DNA of 64,000 nt from Streptomyces tsukubensis. GTDB taxonomy: Bacteria; Actinomycetota; Actinomycetes; Streptomycetales; Streptomycetaceae. How positions within the stretch are numbered: position 1 is the first letter of the stretch; each line of letters starts with the position of its first letter. The translations under genes were made by a program, and so were the position numbers. The stretch covers positions 3,100,001 through 3,164,000 of the forward strand of contig NZ_CP045178.1 in NCBI RefSeq assembly GCF_009296025.1. Direction: 5' to 3'. Below the pieces are notes generated by a model that was given only the letters and a program-made list of their open reading frames with translations, had not been told where the DNA came from and made no database searches. Positions 18,626 to 27,434 of the stretch are shown piece after piece.

Positions 18626-19105
18626 GTGTCCGTGGACGAACTGGACGGCAGACTCATCGTGCTGCTGGCGCGTGAACCGAGGATCGGCGTTCTGGAGGCG
18701 TCCAGGCGGCTCGGGGTCGCACGCGGCACCGTGCAGGCGCGCCTCGACCGGCTTCAGTCGAACGGCGTCATCCGCGGCTTCGGACCTGAGGTCGACCCCG
18801 CGGCCCTCGGTTATCCGGTGACGGCCTTCGCGACGCTGGAGATCAAACAGGGCCAAGGGGTCGATGTACGGGCCCACTTGGCCAAGGTGCCCGAGGTGCT
18901 CGAACTGCACACCATCACAGGCCACGGCGACATGCTGTGCCGACTGGTGGCCCGCTCGAACGGCGACCTCCAACGTGTGATCGACCGGGTTGTGGGTTTT
19001 GATGGCATCGTCCGGGCCTCCACGGCGATCGTCATGGAGAACCCGGTGCCACTGCGGGTGATCCCCCTGGTGGAGCAGGCGTCGACCGACGGGGTGGACG
19101 GCTGA
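18626..19105 (+). CDS. hpdA: Lrp/AsnC-family regulator, HpdA-like
   Basis: A 159-residue transcription factor: N-terminal winged HTH (VDELDGRLIVLLAREPRIGV, then ASRRLGVARGTVQARLDRL) and a C-terminal RAM/AsnC ligand domain (AFATLEIKQGQG, HTITGHGDMLCRLVAR). GTG at 18626 follows GAGGGGG at seven bases; the longer frame back to 18377 runs into hppD. Position divergent from hppD matches S. coelicolor, where HpdA activates hppD in response to 4-hydroxyphenylpyruvate and represses itself (established there; inferred here). Confidence 0.88.
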   Translation: MSVDELDGRLIVLLAREPRIGVLEASRRLGVARGTVQARLDRLQSNGVIRGFGPEVDPAALGYPVTAFATLEIKQGQGVDVRAHLAKVPEVLELHTITGHGDMLCRLVARSNGDLQRVIDRVVGFDGIVRASTAIVMENPVPLRVIPLVEQASTDGVDG

Positions 19106-19127
19106 TCTGACGTACGGCTGAGCGGGA

Positions 19128-19190
19128 GTACGGCCGCACCGGCGGGTGTACGCCCGCACCGGCGGATCGTACGGCCGCACTGACGGGCGG
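19128..19190 (+). repeat. Degenerate ~20-bp repeat, 3 copies
   Basis: Three imperfect copies of a unit like GTACGGCCGCACCGGCGGG lie between hpdA and the transporter operon, in the region that must also hold the operon promoter. Confidence 0.65.
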
Positions 19191-19237
19191 TGACGCGGAG
19201 CCGTCCGGGTGACCGGACCACGACCGGAGGGGACCGT

Positions 19238-19885
19238 GTGGACTTCTGGGAATACCTCGGCACCAGACACGAACAGTTGCTGATCGACGCCTACCAGCAC
19301 GCCAGCGCCGTCTTCCAGTGCATGGTCGTCGCCACGGTGATCGGCGTACTGATCGGCGTCCTCACCTACCGCACCGAGTGGGCGGGCAACCTCGCCACGA
19401 CCGTCACCTCCACGATCCTGACGGTCCCCTCGCTCGCCATGATCGGCCTGCTGATCCCCGTGGTGGGCCTGGGGGTGGCCCCCACGGTCGTCTCCCTGAC
19501 GCTCTACGGGCTGCTGCCCGTGGTCCGCAACGCGATCGTGGGGCTGCGCGGGGTGGACGCCACCCTGGTCGACGCGGCGAAGGGCATCGGAATGTCCAGG
19601 AGCGCCCGGCTGCTCCGGGTGGAGCTCCCGCTCGCGTGGCCGCCGATCCTCACCGGCATCAGGGTCTCGACGCAGATGCTGATGGGCATCGCGGCCATCG
19701 CCGCCTACGCCTCGGGCCCAGGGCTCGGCAACGAGATCTTCCGGGGTATCTCGTCGCTCGGCAGCAGCAACGCCCTCAACCAGGTACTGGCGGGCACCCT
19801 CGGGATCATCATCCTCGCTCTTCTCTTCGACGCCGCGTACGTCCTCATCGGGCGGCTGACCATCCCGAGGGGGATCCGTGTCTGA
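19238..19885 (+). CDS. OpuC-type ABC transporter permease 1
   Basis: A 215-residue inner-membrane permease with five or six predicted helices (for example FQCMVVATVIGVLIGVLTY and LAMIGLLIPVVGLGVAPTVV) and the coupling (EAA) loop ending AAKGIGMSRSARLLRVELPL, which contacts the ATPase. GTG at 19238 (VDFWEYLG) follows GGAGGGG; a longer start at 19190 would include noncoding repeat. First gene of a four-gene operon (permease, ATPase, permease, binding protein) of the OpuC/OsmU glycine betaine, carnitine or choline uptake class. It overlaps the next gene by eight bases. Confidence 0.92.
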   Translation: MDFWEYLGTRHEQLLIDAYQHASAVFQCMVVATVIGVLIGVLTYRTEWAGNLATTVTSTILTVPSLAMIGLLIPVVGLGVAPTVVSLTLYGLLPVVRNAIVGLRGVDATLVDAAKGIGMSRSARLLRVELPLAWPPILTGIRVSTQMLMGIAAIAAYASGPGLGNEIFRGISSLGSSNALNQVLAGTLGIIILALLFDAAYVLIGRLTIPRGIRV

Positions 19886-21371
19886 CGCACCTGGCACACC
19901 CGGCACACCTGACTCACCCGGTACACCTCGCCCGTCCGGTGCCGCCGACTCGGCCGGTGCGGCCGGTGCGGCCGACTCGCCTGCCGGTCCGCCTCGATCT
20001 GCCGGTTCTTCCGGTACTGGCGGTACGGGCGGTACGGGCGGTACGCCCCAGGGATCGGGCGCCACGGAGGCGGGTGCCGCGGAGACCGAGTCGAGCGGCA
20101 CCGGGGAGAGCGGCGCCGCGATCGAGCTGGAGAACCTGACCAAGCACTACCCGGGCAGCCCGTATCCGGCGGTCGACAACGTCAGCCTGGAGATCAAGGC
20201 GGGCGAGACGGTCGTCTTCGTCGGCCCCTCGGGCGGCGGCAAGACGACGCTCCTGAAGATGATCAACCGGCTGATCGAACCGACCGGCGGGCGCATCAGG
20301 ATCGGCGGCGAGGACGTCACCAACATGGACCCGGTCAAGCTGCGCAGGAAGGTCGGCTACGCCATCCAGTCCTCCGGCCTCTTCCCGCACATGACCGTCG
20401 CCCAGAACATCGCCCTCGTACCCAAGATGGTCGGCTGGCGGAAAACCCGCGTCAAGGACCGCGTCGAGGAGATGCTCGACCTCGTCGGGCTCGACCCGGG
20501 CGAGTTCAGGGGGCGCTATCCGCGTCAGCTCTCCGGCGGTCAGCAGCAGCGGGTGGGCGTGGCGCGGGCGCTCGCCGCCGACCCGCCTGTCCTGCTGATG
20601 GACGAGCCGTTCGGCGCGGTGGACCCCATCACCCGTGACCACCTCCAGGACGAGCTGATCAGGCTCCAGCGCGAGCTGCACAAGACGATCGTCTTCGTCA
20701 CCCACGACTTCGACGAGGCGATCAAACTGGGTGACAGGATCGCCGTACTGCGTGACCGCTCGCACATCGCCCAGTACGACACCCCCGAGGCGATCCTCAC
20801 CAACCCCGCGGACGACTTCGTCTCGGGGTTCGTGGGCGCGGGCGCCGCGCTGAAACGGCTCAACCTCACCCGCGTACGGGATGTGGAGATCAAGGACTAT
20901 CCGACGGTCTGTGTCGACGACCCGCTCCAGGACATCTTCGACAAGCTGCGGGCCGAGGGCGGCAGCGAGGTGCTGATGCTGGACGCGCGCCGCCGCCCCT
21001 ACAAGTGGCTGCGGCGCGGTGACATGACCCGCGCCAAGGGCTCGTTGGAGCGCGCGGGCGCACTCGTGCAGGACACGGTGACCAGGGACGCCACGCTGCG
21101 GGACGCGCTTGAGGCGGTCCTCACGGACAACGCGGGGCGGGTCGCGGTCACCGGGAGGCGCGGCGAGTACGAAGGCGTGGTCGACATGAAGACGCTGATG
21201 AACTCGGTACAGGAACTGCTGGAGGAGGACCGGCTCGAAGCGGCGGAGAGCCGGGGCGAACTGGAGGAGTTGCGGGCGCGGCAGACGGACGGCGGCGGGG
21301 CGGGGGCCTCCGACAGTGGGGCGACCCCGGCCGGTGGGCGTGCGGGTGACGGAGGAGGGCCGGCGCTGTGA
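19878..21371 (+). CDS. OpuC-type ABC transporter ATP-binding protein with CBS domains
   Basis: A 497-residue ATPase. Walker A GPSGGGKTTLLK at residues 116-127, signature LSGGQQQR at about 218, Walker B LLMDEP at about 240, His switch FVTHD. C-terminal to the ATPase are tandem CBS-type regions (DPLQDIFDKLRAEGGSEVLM, then RDATLRDALEAVLTDNAGRV) that in OpuA sense ionic strength. The first ~80 residues are an unusual Pro/Gly/Thr/Ala-rich leader (GTPGTPDSPGTP) absent from typical relatives, and the C-terminal tail is also low-complexity. The GTG start overlaps the previous stop. Confidence 0.92.
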   Translation: MSDAPGTPGTPDSPGTPRPSGAADSAGAAGAADSPAGPPRSAGSSGTGGTGGTGGTPQGSGATEAGAAETESSGTGESGAAIELENLTKHYPGSPYPAVDNVSLEIKAGETVVFVGPSGGGKTTLLKMINRLIEPTGGRIRIGGEDVTNMDPVKLRRKVGYAIQSSGLFPHMTVAQNIALVPKMVGWRKTRVKDRVEEMLDLVGLDPGEFRGRYPRQLSGGQQQRVGVARALAADPPVLLMDEPFGAVDPITRDHLQDELIRLQRELHKTIVFVTHDFDEAIKLGDRIAVLRDRSHIAQYDTPEAILTNPADDFVSGFVGAGAALKRLNLTRVRDVEIKDYPTVCVDDPLQDIFDKLRAEGGSEVLMLDARRRPYKWLRRGDMTRAKGSLERAGALVQDTVTRDATLRDALEAVLTDNAGRVAVTGRRGEYEGVVDMKTLMNSVQELLEEDRLEAAESRGELEELRARQTDGGGAGASDSGATPAGGRAGDGGGPAL

Positions 21372-22393
21372 GTACGGGCGACCAGTCACCTGACCGCTCC
21401 CCCGGCAGCCCGAGGACGCCCGGCTCCGGGTCACCGGAAGGACCCGGCTCGCCGGGCGGTTACAGCTCACCAGGGGGTTACAGCTCGCCTGGCGGCTCCG
21501 GATCGCCCGGGGGCTACAGCTCGCCCGGCGGCCAGGACGCACCGGCGGGAACGGCACCGTACGGGCTGCCGCAGGGCCTGCCGTCGCCGGAGGAACAGCC
21601 TCCGAACGGGCGGGGGCGCGGGAGGCGCCGCGCTCCGGGCAGCGGGGGCGCCGCCCGCCGGGTGAGCTGGCAGAAGCTCACCTTCCTGCCCCTGCTGCTC
21701 GCGCTGCTCCTGCTGGGGACCTGGCTCTGGTACCGGGGCGCCGACCTGGACTCGATCTCCAGGAACGCGCTGGGCGGCGGCAACATCTGGCTCAGACTGC
21801 GCCAGCACATCCAGCTCACGGTGATCTCCACCTTCTTCGTACTGATCATCGCGATCCCGCTGGGTATCGCGCTCACGCGCCGCAGGCTGCGCAAGGCGGC
21901 GCCGTTCGCGGTGGCGCTTGCCAATATCGGTCAGGCGACCCCGGCGATCGGTCTGCTGGCGCTGCTGGTGATCTGGATCGGCATCGGCGAGAAGGCCGCG
22001 CTGATCGGCATCATCATCTACGCGGTGCTGCCGGTCCTCTCCAACACGATCGCGGGCCTCAAGGCCAACGACCCGACGCTCCTGGAGGCCGCGCGGGGCA
22101 TCGGCATGTCGCCGCTCGCGGTCCTCACGAGGGTCGAACTCCCGCTCGCGGTACCGCTGATCCTCGCCGGGGTGCGCACGGCGCTCGTACTGAACGTCGG
22201 CACGGCGGCGCTGGCCACGTTCGGCGGGGGCGGCGGTCTCGGTGACCTGATCACCACCGGCATCACCAACCAGCGGATGCCGGTCCTGGTACTCGGCTCG
22301 ATTCTGACGATCGCGCTGGCGCTGCTGGTCGACTGGCTGGCGTCGGTGGTGGAGCTGCTGCTGCGGCCCCGTGGCCTGGAGGTGGCGGCATGA
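21368..22393 (+). CDS. OpuC-type ABC transporter permease 2 with repeat-rich N-terminus
   Basis: A 341-residue permease. Residues 1-100 are a disordered cytoplasmic extension with heptad-like GGYSSPG repeats (about five) and a basic patch (GRGRGRRRAPG). After that come about six helices, starting FLPLLLALLLLGTWLWY, and the coupling loop AARGIGMSPLAVLTRVELPL. GTG start overlaps the ATPase stop (GTGA), and the ATG of the next gene overlaps its own stop (ATGA), so the operon is tightly coupled. The extension is atypical for the family. Confidence 0.92.
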   Translation: MSTGDQSPDRSPGSPRTPGSGSPEGPGSPGGYSSPGGYSSPGGSGSPGGYSSPGGQDAPAGTAPYGLPQGLPSPEEQPPNGRGRGRRRAPGSGGAARRVSWQKLTFLPLLLALLLLGTWLWYRGADLDSISRNALGGGNIWLRLRQHIQLTVISTFFVLIIAIPLGIALTRRRLRKAAPFAVALANIGQATPAIGLLALLVIWIGIGEKAALIGIIIYAVLPVLSNTIAGLKANDPTLLEAARGIGMSPLAVLTRVELPLAVPLILAGVRTALVLNVGTAALATFGGGGGLGDLITTGITNQRMPVLVLGSILTIALALLVDWLASVVELLLRPRGLEVAA

Positions 22394-23367
22394 GGCGCGC
22401 GTGGCGGATCCGTACGGCCTCGGCTGCGGCGCTCTGCTCCGCGCTGCTCGCCGCGGGCTGCGGCCTGACCAGCGGAAGCCCGCTGGTGGACGACGTGCAC
22501 CCCGGCTCGGTGGGCAAGGGCCAGCCGCTGAAGGGGGCGCGGATCACCGTCACCTCGAAGGAGTTCACTGAGCAGTTGGTCCTCGGCGCGATCATGGGTC
22601 TCGCGTTCAAGGCGGCGGGCGCGGAGGTGCTCGACCGTACGGGCATCCAGGGCTCGATCGGGGCGCGCGAGGCGGTGAAGAGCGGCGACGCGGACGCGAT
22701 GTACGAGTACACGGGTACGAGCTGGATCACCTACCTCGGAAACTCGAAGCCGATCCCCGACGCGCGCGAGCAGTGGGAGGCGGTGAGGGCCGCCGACCTC
22801 AAGGAGGGCATCACGTGGCTTGAGCCGGCCCGCCTGAACAACACGTACGCGCTCGCGACGAACCGCGCCAACCTGAAGAAGTACGGCCCGAAGACCCTCT
22901 CCGACGTGGCGGCGCTCTCGAAGAAGGACCCGGGGGCCGTGACGCTGTGCGTGGAGAGCGAGTTCGACTCCCGCGAGGACGGGTTGCCGGGGATGCGGAA
23001 GGCGTACGGCATGCGGATCCCGGCCTCCAACGTCACCAAGATGGACGGCGGCATCGTCTACACCCAGGCTTCCAAGGGCTCCTGCACCTTCGGCGAGGTG
23101 TACACGACGGACGGCCGCGTGAAGGCGCTCGACCTGACGGTGATGCGGGACGACAGACACTTCTTCCCCAACTACAACGCGGCCCCCTCGATCAACTCGA
23201 AGTCCCTGAAGAAGTACCCACAGATGGCGGAGGTCCTGGCCCCCATCACGAAGAAACTGAACAACACGGTGGCCCAGCGGCTGAACGCCAAGGTCGACGT
23301 GGAGGGCCAGGACCCGCACGACGTGGCGTCGGACTGGCTGGTGTCGGAGGGGTTCGTCACGGACTGA
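22390..23367 (+). CDS. OpuC-type substrate-binding lipoprotein
   Basis: A 325-residue extracellular solute-binding protein (OpuAC/ProX-like). It has a lipoprotein signal with lipobox LAAGC, lipid attachment at Cys24. The mature part shows the family start ARITVTSKEFTEQLVLG and an aromatic/Thr-Ser site region MYEYTGTSWITYLG, as in quaternary-amine binders. It captures glycine betaine, choline or a related osmolyte for the two permeases and ATPase encoded just upstream. Start ATG overlaps the preceding stop by four bases. Confidence 0.93.
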   Translation: MRRAWRIRTASAAALCSALLAAGCGLTSGSPLVDDVHPGSVGKGQPLKGARITVTSKEFTEQLVLGAIMGLAFKAAGAEVLDRTGIQGSIGAREAVKSGDADAMYEYTGTSWITYLGNSKPIPDAREQWEAVRAADLKEGITWLEPARLNNTYALATNRANLKKYGPKTLSDVAALSKKDPGAVTLCVESEFDSREDGLPGMRKAYGMRIPASNVTKMDGGIVYTQASKGSCTFGEVYTTDGRVKALDLTVMRDDRHFFPNYNAAPSINSKSLKKYPQMAEVLAPITKKLNNTVAQRLNAKVDVEGQDPHDVASDWLVSEGFVTD

Positions 23368-23455
23368 GCGAGCGGACCGGTCGACGCGGCCGGATCGGGA
23401 CGCGCCGACTCGGACCGGTCCAAGAGGGCTCGGACCGACCCGTTCCGCCCTGTTT

Positions 23456-23515
23456 CGACTCAGACCGACTCGGACCGACTCGGACCGACTCGGACCGACT
23501 CGGACCGACTCGGAT
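23456..23515 (+). repeat. 10-bp tandem array, 6 copies
   Basis: Six units of CGACTCGGAC (first and last with one change each) begin 88 bp after the transporter operon. Related CGGACC motifs upstream (from about 23386) look like degraded outliers. Confidence 0.93.
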
Positions 23516-23636
23516 CTGAAGGGGATCGCATCTCATGGAACTGATCCCAAACAGGCGGTCGTCTTGATCGACAAGGGCCCCCGGTGCGCGGATCGCCGTC
23601 GCACCGGCACGGCCGGATTCCGAGGAAAGGAGCCAC

Positions 23637-23864
23637 ATGAAGCTTCGCAAGTTCGCTTACACGCTGGTCGCCGCTACCGCCCTGGGCATAGGCGGGGCCG
23701 GTGTGGCACAGGCCGCCGAGATCGCTCCCGGCTGGGAGCGGTACGGCGTGTACGCCACCGACGGCGAGTGCCAGGCCAAGATGAACGAGCTCGCCAGCAA
23801 GATCGACGGCGGCGAGTGCTACGCCGAGGGACGCGGTCACGCCCTGGACGTCCACTACAAGTGA
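23637..23864 (+). CDS. Small secreted protein, 75 aa
   Basis: Signal peptide MKLRKFAYTLVAATALGIGG ending AGVAQA, leaving a mature protein of about 49 residues beginning AEIAPGWERYGVYATDGEC. It contains two cysteines, likely one disulfide, and ends HALDVHYK. Ribosome site GAAAGGAGCC is excellent, and a perfect hairpin lies 16 bases behind the stop, so this is a well-defined monocistronic gene. Similar tiny secreted proteins with a DGECQAKMNELAS-type segment are common in Streptomyces and uncharacterised. Confidence 0.85.
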   Translation: MKLRKFAYTLVAATALGIGGAGVAQAAEIAPGWERYGVYATDGECQAKMNELASKIDGGECYAEGRGHALDVHYK

Positions 23865-23879
23865 CATGAAGTAACGCCC

Positions 23880-23926
23880 CACCCTGGTGCGAACCGCCAC
23901 CCAGCGGCTCCGTTCGCACCAGGGTG
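23880..23926 (+). terminator. Terminator of the small secreted protein gene
   Basis: Perfect 15-bp stem (CACCCTGGTGCGAAC and complement) with a 17-base loop, just behind the stop codon at 23864. Confidence 0.9.
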
Positions 23927-23998
23927 CGTGGCTTGGGGCCCGGGTTGGGGCTTCTTGGGGCTTGGTTCAGGAAACCCGCGGGCCGGTCCGACCAAGAT

Positions 23999-24014
23999 GC
24001 AAAGAGTTCTTTGC
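23999..24014. promoter_or_regulatory. Putative operator of the HTH regulator
   Basis: Palindrome GCAAAGAGTTCTTTGC, followed by two further CTTTTGC/CTTTGCG half-sites (about 24022 and 24036), lies 44 bp before the regulator start in an AT-richer island. It fits autoregulation by the adjacent winged-HTH protein. Confidence 0.6.
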
Positions 24015-24058
24015 GGAGAACCTTTTGCAGCGAGTCCTTTGCGTTTAGGGTGACGCTC

Positions 24059-24709
24059 ATGACCGAGCCACCAGAGCCGCTCAACATCCACACCCTGGAC
24101 CCCCGTTCACTGCGGGGCCTCGCCCACCCGCTGCGGGTGCGGCTGTGGATGTCCCTCCGCCATACCGGACCGGCCACCGCCACCCAACTCGGCGCCCTGC
24201 TGGGCGAGTCGAGCGGGTCCACCAGCTATCACCTCCGCCAGCTCGCCGCCCACGGCTTCATCGAGGACGACCCGGAGCACGGCGAGGGGCGAGAGCGGTG
24301 GTGGCGCTCGGTGCACGACGGCACGCGTCTGGAGGAGCCGCTCTTCCGGCACGAGGACCCCTCGGTACGGGGCGCGGCCGATGTGGTGCTCGGCGAATTC
24401 GTGGCGCTCCACGCGCGTGAGCTGTCCACCTGGGTGACCACACGCCGTACGTGGTCCGAGGAGTGGAGCGAGAGTACGAATGTCAGCCAGCAGACGCTGC
24501 GGCTGACCCCCGCGCTATCGGCCGAGCTGGGCACGAGGATCCACGAGGTGATCGAGGAGTTCCGCTCCCGGACGGTGGAGCCGCACACACCGGACTCGGC
24601 CCAGGTACGCATCCACACCCACGTCTTCCCCACTCGTTCGGAGACTTCCCCCGCACCTCCCTCCGAGACTCCGCCGGAGTACCTGCCCGAGCTCCCCTTC
24701 CAGGACTGA
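24059..24709 (+). CDS. ArsR-like winged-helix regulator
   Basis: A 216-residue DNA-binding protein. The winged HTH is N-terminal: LDPRSLRGLAHPLRVRLWMS, then ATQLGALLGESSGSTSYHLR (recognition helix) and a wing with ERWWRSVHDG. The C-terminal half is helical and of unknown ligand specificity. ATG at 24059 (MTEPPEPLNIHTLDPRSL) follows a modest site (AGGGTGA). A palindromic candidate operator sits just upstream. In Streptomyces this family usually controls a neighbouring efflux transporter; here only a small gene follows 14 bp downstream and no transporter is present. Confidence 0.85.
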   Translation: MTEPPEPLNIHTLDPRSLRGLAHPLRVRLWMSLRHTGPATATQLGALLGESSGSTSYHLRQLAAHGFIEDDPEHGEGRERWWRSVHDGTRLEEPLFRHEDPSVRGAADVVLGEFVALHARELSTWVTTRRTWSEEWSESTNVSQQTLRLTPALSAELGTRIHEVIEEFRSRTVEPHTPDSAQVRIHTHVFPTRSETSPAPPSETPPEYLPELPFQD

Positions 24710-24723
24710 GAGGCGGAGGCGCC

Positions 24724-24936
24724 GTGCATCCCGATGTCCACCTGCGTCTGCATCATCTCCGGAGCGAGGAATTACGAGGGGACGCGGACGCCCGCCGCGC
24801 GATCGCCCCCCATCGCCTGCGGCAGCCGCCCGTACACCTACGCACGCGTATCGGCTGGACCTTGGTCGAGTTGGGGCTCCGACTGGCCACAGGGCCCGGC
24901 GCGCGCGGCGAGATCCACGAGGTCCGGCCCGCCTGA
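24724..24936 (+). CDS. Small protein with TTA codon, 70 aa
   Basis: GTG at 24724 is preceded by GAGGCGGAGG and lies 14 bp behind the regulator gene, so the two form an operon. The product starts VHPDVHLRLHHLRSEELRGD, is rich in His and Arg, and ends in a helix RIGWTLVELGLRLA. Small proteins of this design commonly sit beside HTH/MFS pairs in Streptomyces; role unknown. Leu17 is encoded by TTA (GAG GAA TTA CGA), the rare codon read by the bldA tRNA, so translation would depend on developmental stage. Confidence 0.65.
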   Translation: MHPDVHLRLHHLRSEELRGDADARRAIAPHRLRQPPVHLRTRIGWTLVELGLRLATGPGARGEIHEVRPA

Positions 24937-24957
24937 CAGGACATCGCGCAGAGGGCA

Positions 24958-25017
24958 GAGGACTTATTCGACTGCCTGACCGCGCGGGGGGGCCGAGCTG
25001 TTCGAGCTCGTGGACGC
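24958..25017 (+). pseudogene. Possible IS701-type transposase remnant
   Basis: Two short frame-shifted pieces, EDLFDCLTARG and then AELFELVDA, match the N-terminal motif I recall for IS701-family transposases (DCLTxRA-ALFELxDALLC). One base separates the phases. The remainder of the element is absent. Short match, so tentative. Confidence 0.3.
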
Positions 25018-25125
25018 GTCGCGACTCGGCAGTGAGTGCGTCCGTCCCGTGCGCCGCGAGAGTCTCCGGTCCTGAGACCGGCAAGAATCCGTCGCTGGCT
25101 CGCTGTAGCGTGCCAGCGGTGTTCT

Positions 25126-26577
25126 TCAGCGGCCCAGGTGGTTCCCTGCCCATACCGTGGGGGTACGGCCCGACCACGGACTTGCCTGTTCGAGTTGTCC
25201 GGCGAGGCGGAAGAGCCGGCTTTCCAGGCCGTATCCGGCGGCGAACTGCATACCGACCGGGAGCCCCGTCCCTGCGTCGGCCGTCACGGGTACGGACATG
25301 GCGGGCGTGCCCGCCACGTTGAACGGCATGGTGAACGGCGACAGGGCATTGACCCGCTCGATCCAGCCGAGACCGTCCAGTGTCTCCGCACCCTCGGTAT
25401 GGGTGCCCAGCGGCACGGGAAGCTCCGGCAGGGTCGGCGTGAGGAGGATGTCGTACGCGTCGAAGTACCGCGCCAGGCTCCGGGCCACCCGGTTGCGCAT
25501 CGCGAGAGCGGTGAGGAACTGCGCGCCGCCGACCCGCTGCCCGTAGTGGTGGCCGGCGAGGGTGGCCGGCTCAAGGGTGGAGGAGTCGACGGGACGGCCG
25601 AAGGCGGCGGCGAGACCGTCGACCAGGGTGGTGAGGTTCACCGTCATGAGTCGGGCGGTGGCCAGGACGAATTCCTCCCAGTCGGCGCCGAGGTCGACCT
25701 CGGCCTCCTCCACCTGGTGGCCGAGGGATTCGAGCAACCGCACGGTGCGGGAGAGGGCGTCGGTCACCGGTGCGGTAGTGCGGTGTCCGCCCCACGCCTG
25801 GGTGAGGACACCGATTCGCAACGAGCCCGGATGACGGGTGACTTCCTCCGCGTACGGCCGTGACGGCTGCTGGGCGAAGTAGGGGTCGCCCGGCTCCGGG
25901 CCACGTATCTGGTCGAGCAGTACCGCACTGTCGCGTACGGTGCGACTGACGGCGCCGTGCACGGCCAGGCCGCTGAAGACCTCGTCGGCGTCGGGCCCCA
26001 TGGACACCCGGCCACGGGTGGGCTTGATCCCGAAGAGGCCGTTGTAGGCGGCGGGGATACGGAGCGATCCGGCGGCGTCGGTGCCATGGGCGACCGGGAC
26101 CACCCCTGCGGCGACAGCGGCGGCCGCGCCTCCACTGGATCCGCCCGCACTCCGCTCCAGGTCCCACGGGTTGCGGGTCGCGCCGTACAACGCCGATTCC
26201 GTCGAGATCCCGTAGGCCATCTCCGGTGTCGCGGTGCGCCCGAACGTCACGAGGCCGGCGCGTCGGAAGCGCAGCATCAGTGCGGAGTCGGCGCCGGCGA
26301 CGTTACCGGCCGCCAGACGGCTTCCCAGCTCCATTCGCCTCCCGGCCATGGCCACCGCGATGTCTTTGATCAGAAAAGGGACGCCGGCCAGCGGTGCGCT
26401 GCCGGGGACAGGTTCGTCGTCGGTCTGCCAGGTCTCCACGACGGCGTTGATCCGCGGATCAACCGCCTGTACAGCCTCGCGTGCGGCTGCCTCCAGTTCG
26501 GCGGGGAGTACCTCTCCCTTGGCCACCAGCTCCGACAGCCCGACCGCGTCAAAGCTCACGTACTCAGAAACTCTCAC
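25126..26577 (-). CDS. Amidase signature family enzyme
   Basis: A 483-residue amidohydrolase of the amidase-signature superfamily. The Ser-cisSer-Lys triad is visible: Lys71 in FLIKDIAVA, the Gly/Ser loop [15 protein letters not shown] with the cis-Ser, and the nucleophile Ser in [17 protein letters not shown] context ([17 protein letters not shown]). The C-terminal [14 protein letters not shown] is also typical. Substrate unknown: such enzymes hydrolyse aliphatic or aryl amides, or 6-aminohexanoate-type oligomers. GTG at 26575-26577 follows GGGGAGTGAC; a TTG 15 bases upstream is an alternative. Divergent from a TetR regulator that probably controls it. Confidence 0.9.
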   Translation of the reverse strand: MRVSEYVSFDAVGLSELVAKGEVLPAELEAAAREAVQAVDPRINAVVETWQTDDEPVPGSAPLAGVPFLIKDIAVAMAGRRMELGSRLAAGNVAGADSALMLRFRRAGLVTFGRTATPEMAYGISTESALYGATRNPWDLERSAGGSSGGAAAAVAAGVVPVAHGTDAAGSLRIPAAYNGLFGIKPTRGRVSMGPDADEVFSGLAVHGAVSRTVRDSAVLLDQIRGPEPGDPYFAQQPSRPYAEEVTRHPGSLRIGVLTQAWGGHRTTAPVTDALSRTVRLLESLGHQVEEAEVDLGADWEEFVLATARLMTVNLTTLVDGLAAAFGRPVDSSTLEPATLAGHHYGQRVGGAQFLTALAMRNRVARSLARYFDAYDILLTPTLPELPVPLGTHTEGAETLDGLGWIERVNALSPFTMPFNVAGTPAMSVPVTADAGTGLPVGMQFAAGYGLESRLFRLAGQLEQASPWSGRTPTVWAGNHLGR

Positions 26578-26595
26578 GTCACTCCCCGACAAGAA

Positions 26596-26653
26596 CGATA
26601 CCGATCAGCACCGGACGATACCCTACGGTATCGAAGGGGTCTGGCTGGTACCG
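26596..26653. promoter_or_regulatory. Operator array between amidase and tetR
   Basis: Palindrome CGATACC-CTAC-GGTATCG (26616-26633) is flanked by an identical half-site CGATACC at 26596 and a near-identical GGTACCG at 26647, each exactly 20 bp from its partner. This suits cooperative binding of TetR dimers controlling both divergent promoters. Confidence 0.7.
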
Positions 26654-26701
26654 TAAGGGGCGGGAACCGCACGATCGACCGGCCGGAGTGACGGAGTAGG
26701 C

Positions 26702-27325
26702 ATGGCATCGACCCTCAGCAGGCCGAGCAGAGTGGCGAAACTGCCGCCTCGTGAACGCATTCTCGACGCGGCCGAGGAACTCTTCCGAAGAGAAGGAATC
26801 CGGCAGGTGGGGGTCCAGGCGATCGCCGACAGGGCCGAGACCACCAAGATGGCGATCTACCGGCACTTCGAGACCAAGGACGCCTTGGTCGCGGAGTGGC
26901 TGCGGATCGTCGCCGCCGATTATCGGGCGGCCTTCGACCGCGTGGAAACCGAACACCCCGACCATCCCGAGGAGCGGATTCTTGGTCTGGCCCGTTTCAT
27001 CGCCGAGGGGCTGCCGGCGATCTCTTACCGGGGCTGCCCGTTCATCAACTCCCTCGCCGAGCTGCCCGACCGCCTCCATCCGGCACGGCAAGTGATCGAG
27101 GAGCACAAGGCCCACCAGACCCGCAGGCTGATCGGCATGTGCACCGAAGCCCGGATGCCCGACCCCGGACAGGCCGCGGCCGAGATCACCTTCGTACTCG
27201 AAGGGGCGCAGGTCAGCACACAGAACGGAAGCATCGATCAGACGGGAGACCGACTGATGAAGATCGTCGAGGGAATCGTGGACAGGCACCGCTCCCACCT
27301 CGGCGCACACAGCGCGGCCGGCTGA
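26702..27325 (+). CDS. TetR family regulator
   Basis: A 207-residue repressor. N-terminal HTH: RERILDAAEELFRREGIRQV then IADRAETTKMAIYRHFETKD. The C-terminal ligand domain has the segment YRGCPFINSLAELPDRLHP, typical of a TetR subfamily (YxGCpF) seen beside redox or hydrolytic enzymes. ATG follows GGAGTAGGC. It is divergent from the amidase gene over a 124-bp gap bearing a four-half-site operator, so it most likely represses the amidase and itself. Confidence 0.9.
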   Translation: MASTLSRPSRVAKLPPRERILDAAEELFRREGIRQVGVQAIADRAETTKMAIYRHFETKDALVAEWLRIVAADYRAAFDRVETEHPDHPEERILGLARFIAEGLPAISYRGCPFINSLAELPDRLHPARQVIEEHKAHQTRRLIGMCTEARMPDPGQAAAEITFVLEGAQVSTQNGSIDQTGDRLMKIVEGIVDRHRSHLGAHSAAG

Positions 27326-27434
27326 CCCCTCGCGCCGCCCACCCGGCCACCGCCTTCACTGTGGGCGTGCGAGTGTGCCCCCGGCGGGTCACCCCACGGC
27401 GGGACGGGTGTCACGGCGCCGAACAAACCCACGG

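Noticed and set aside
23456..23515. CRISPR-like array
   Set aside because: The 10-bp units are directly tandem with no unique spacers. The same holds for the other arrays.
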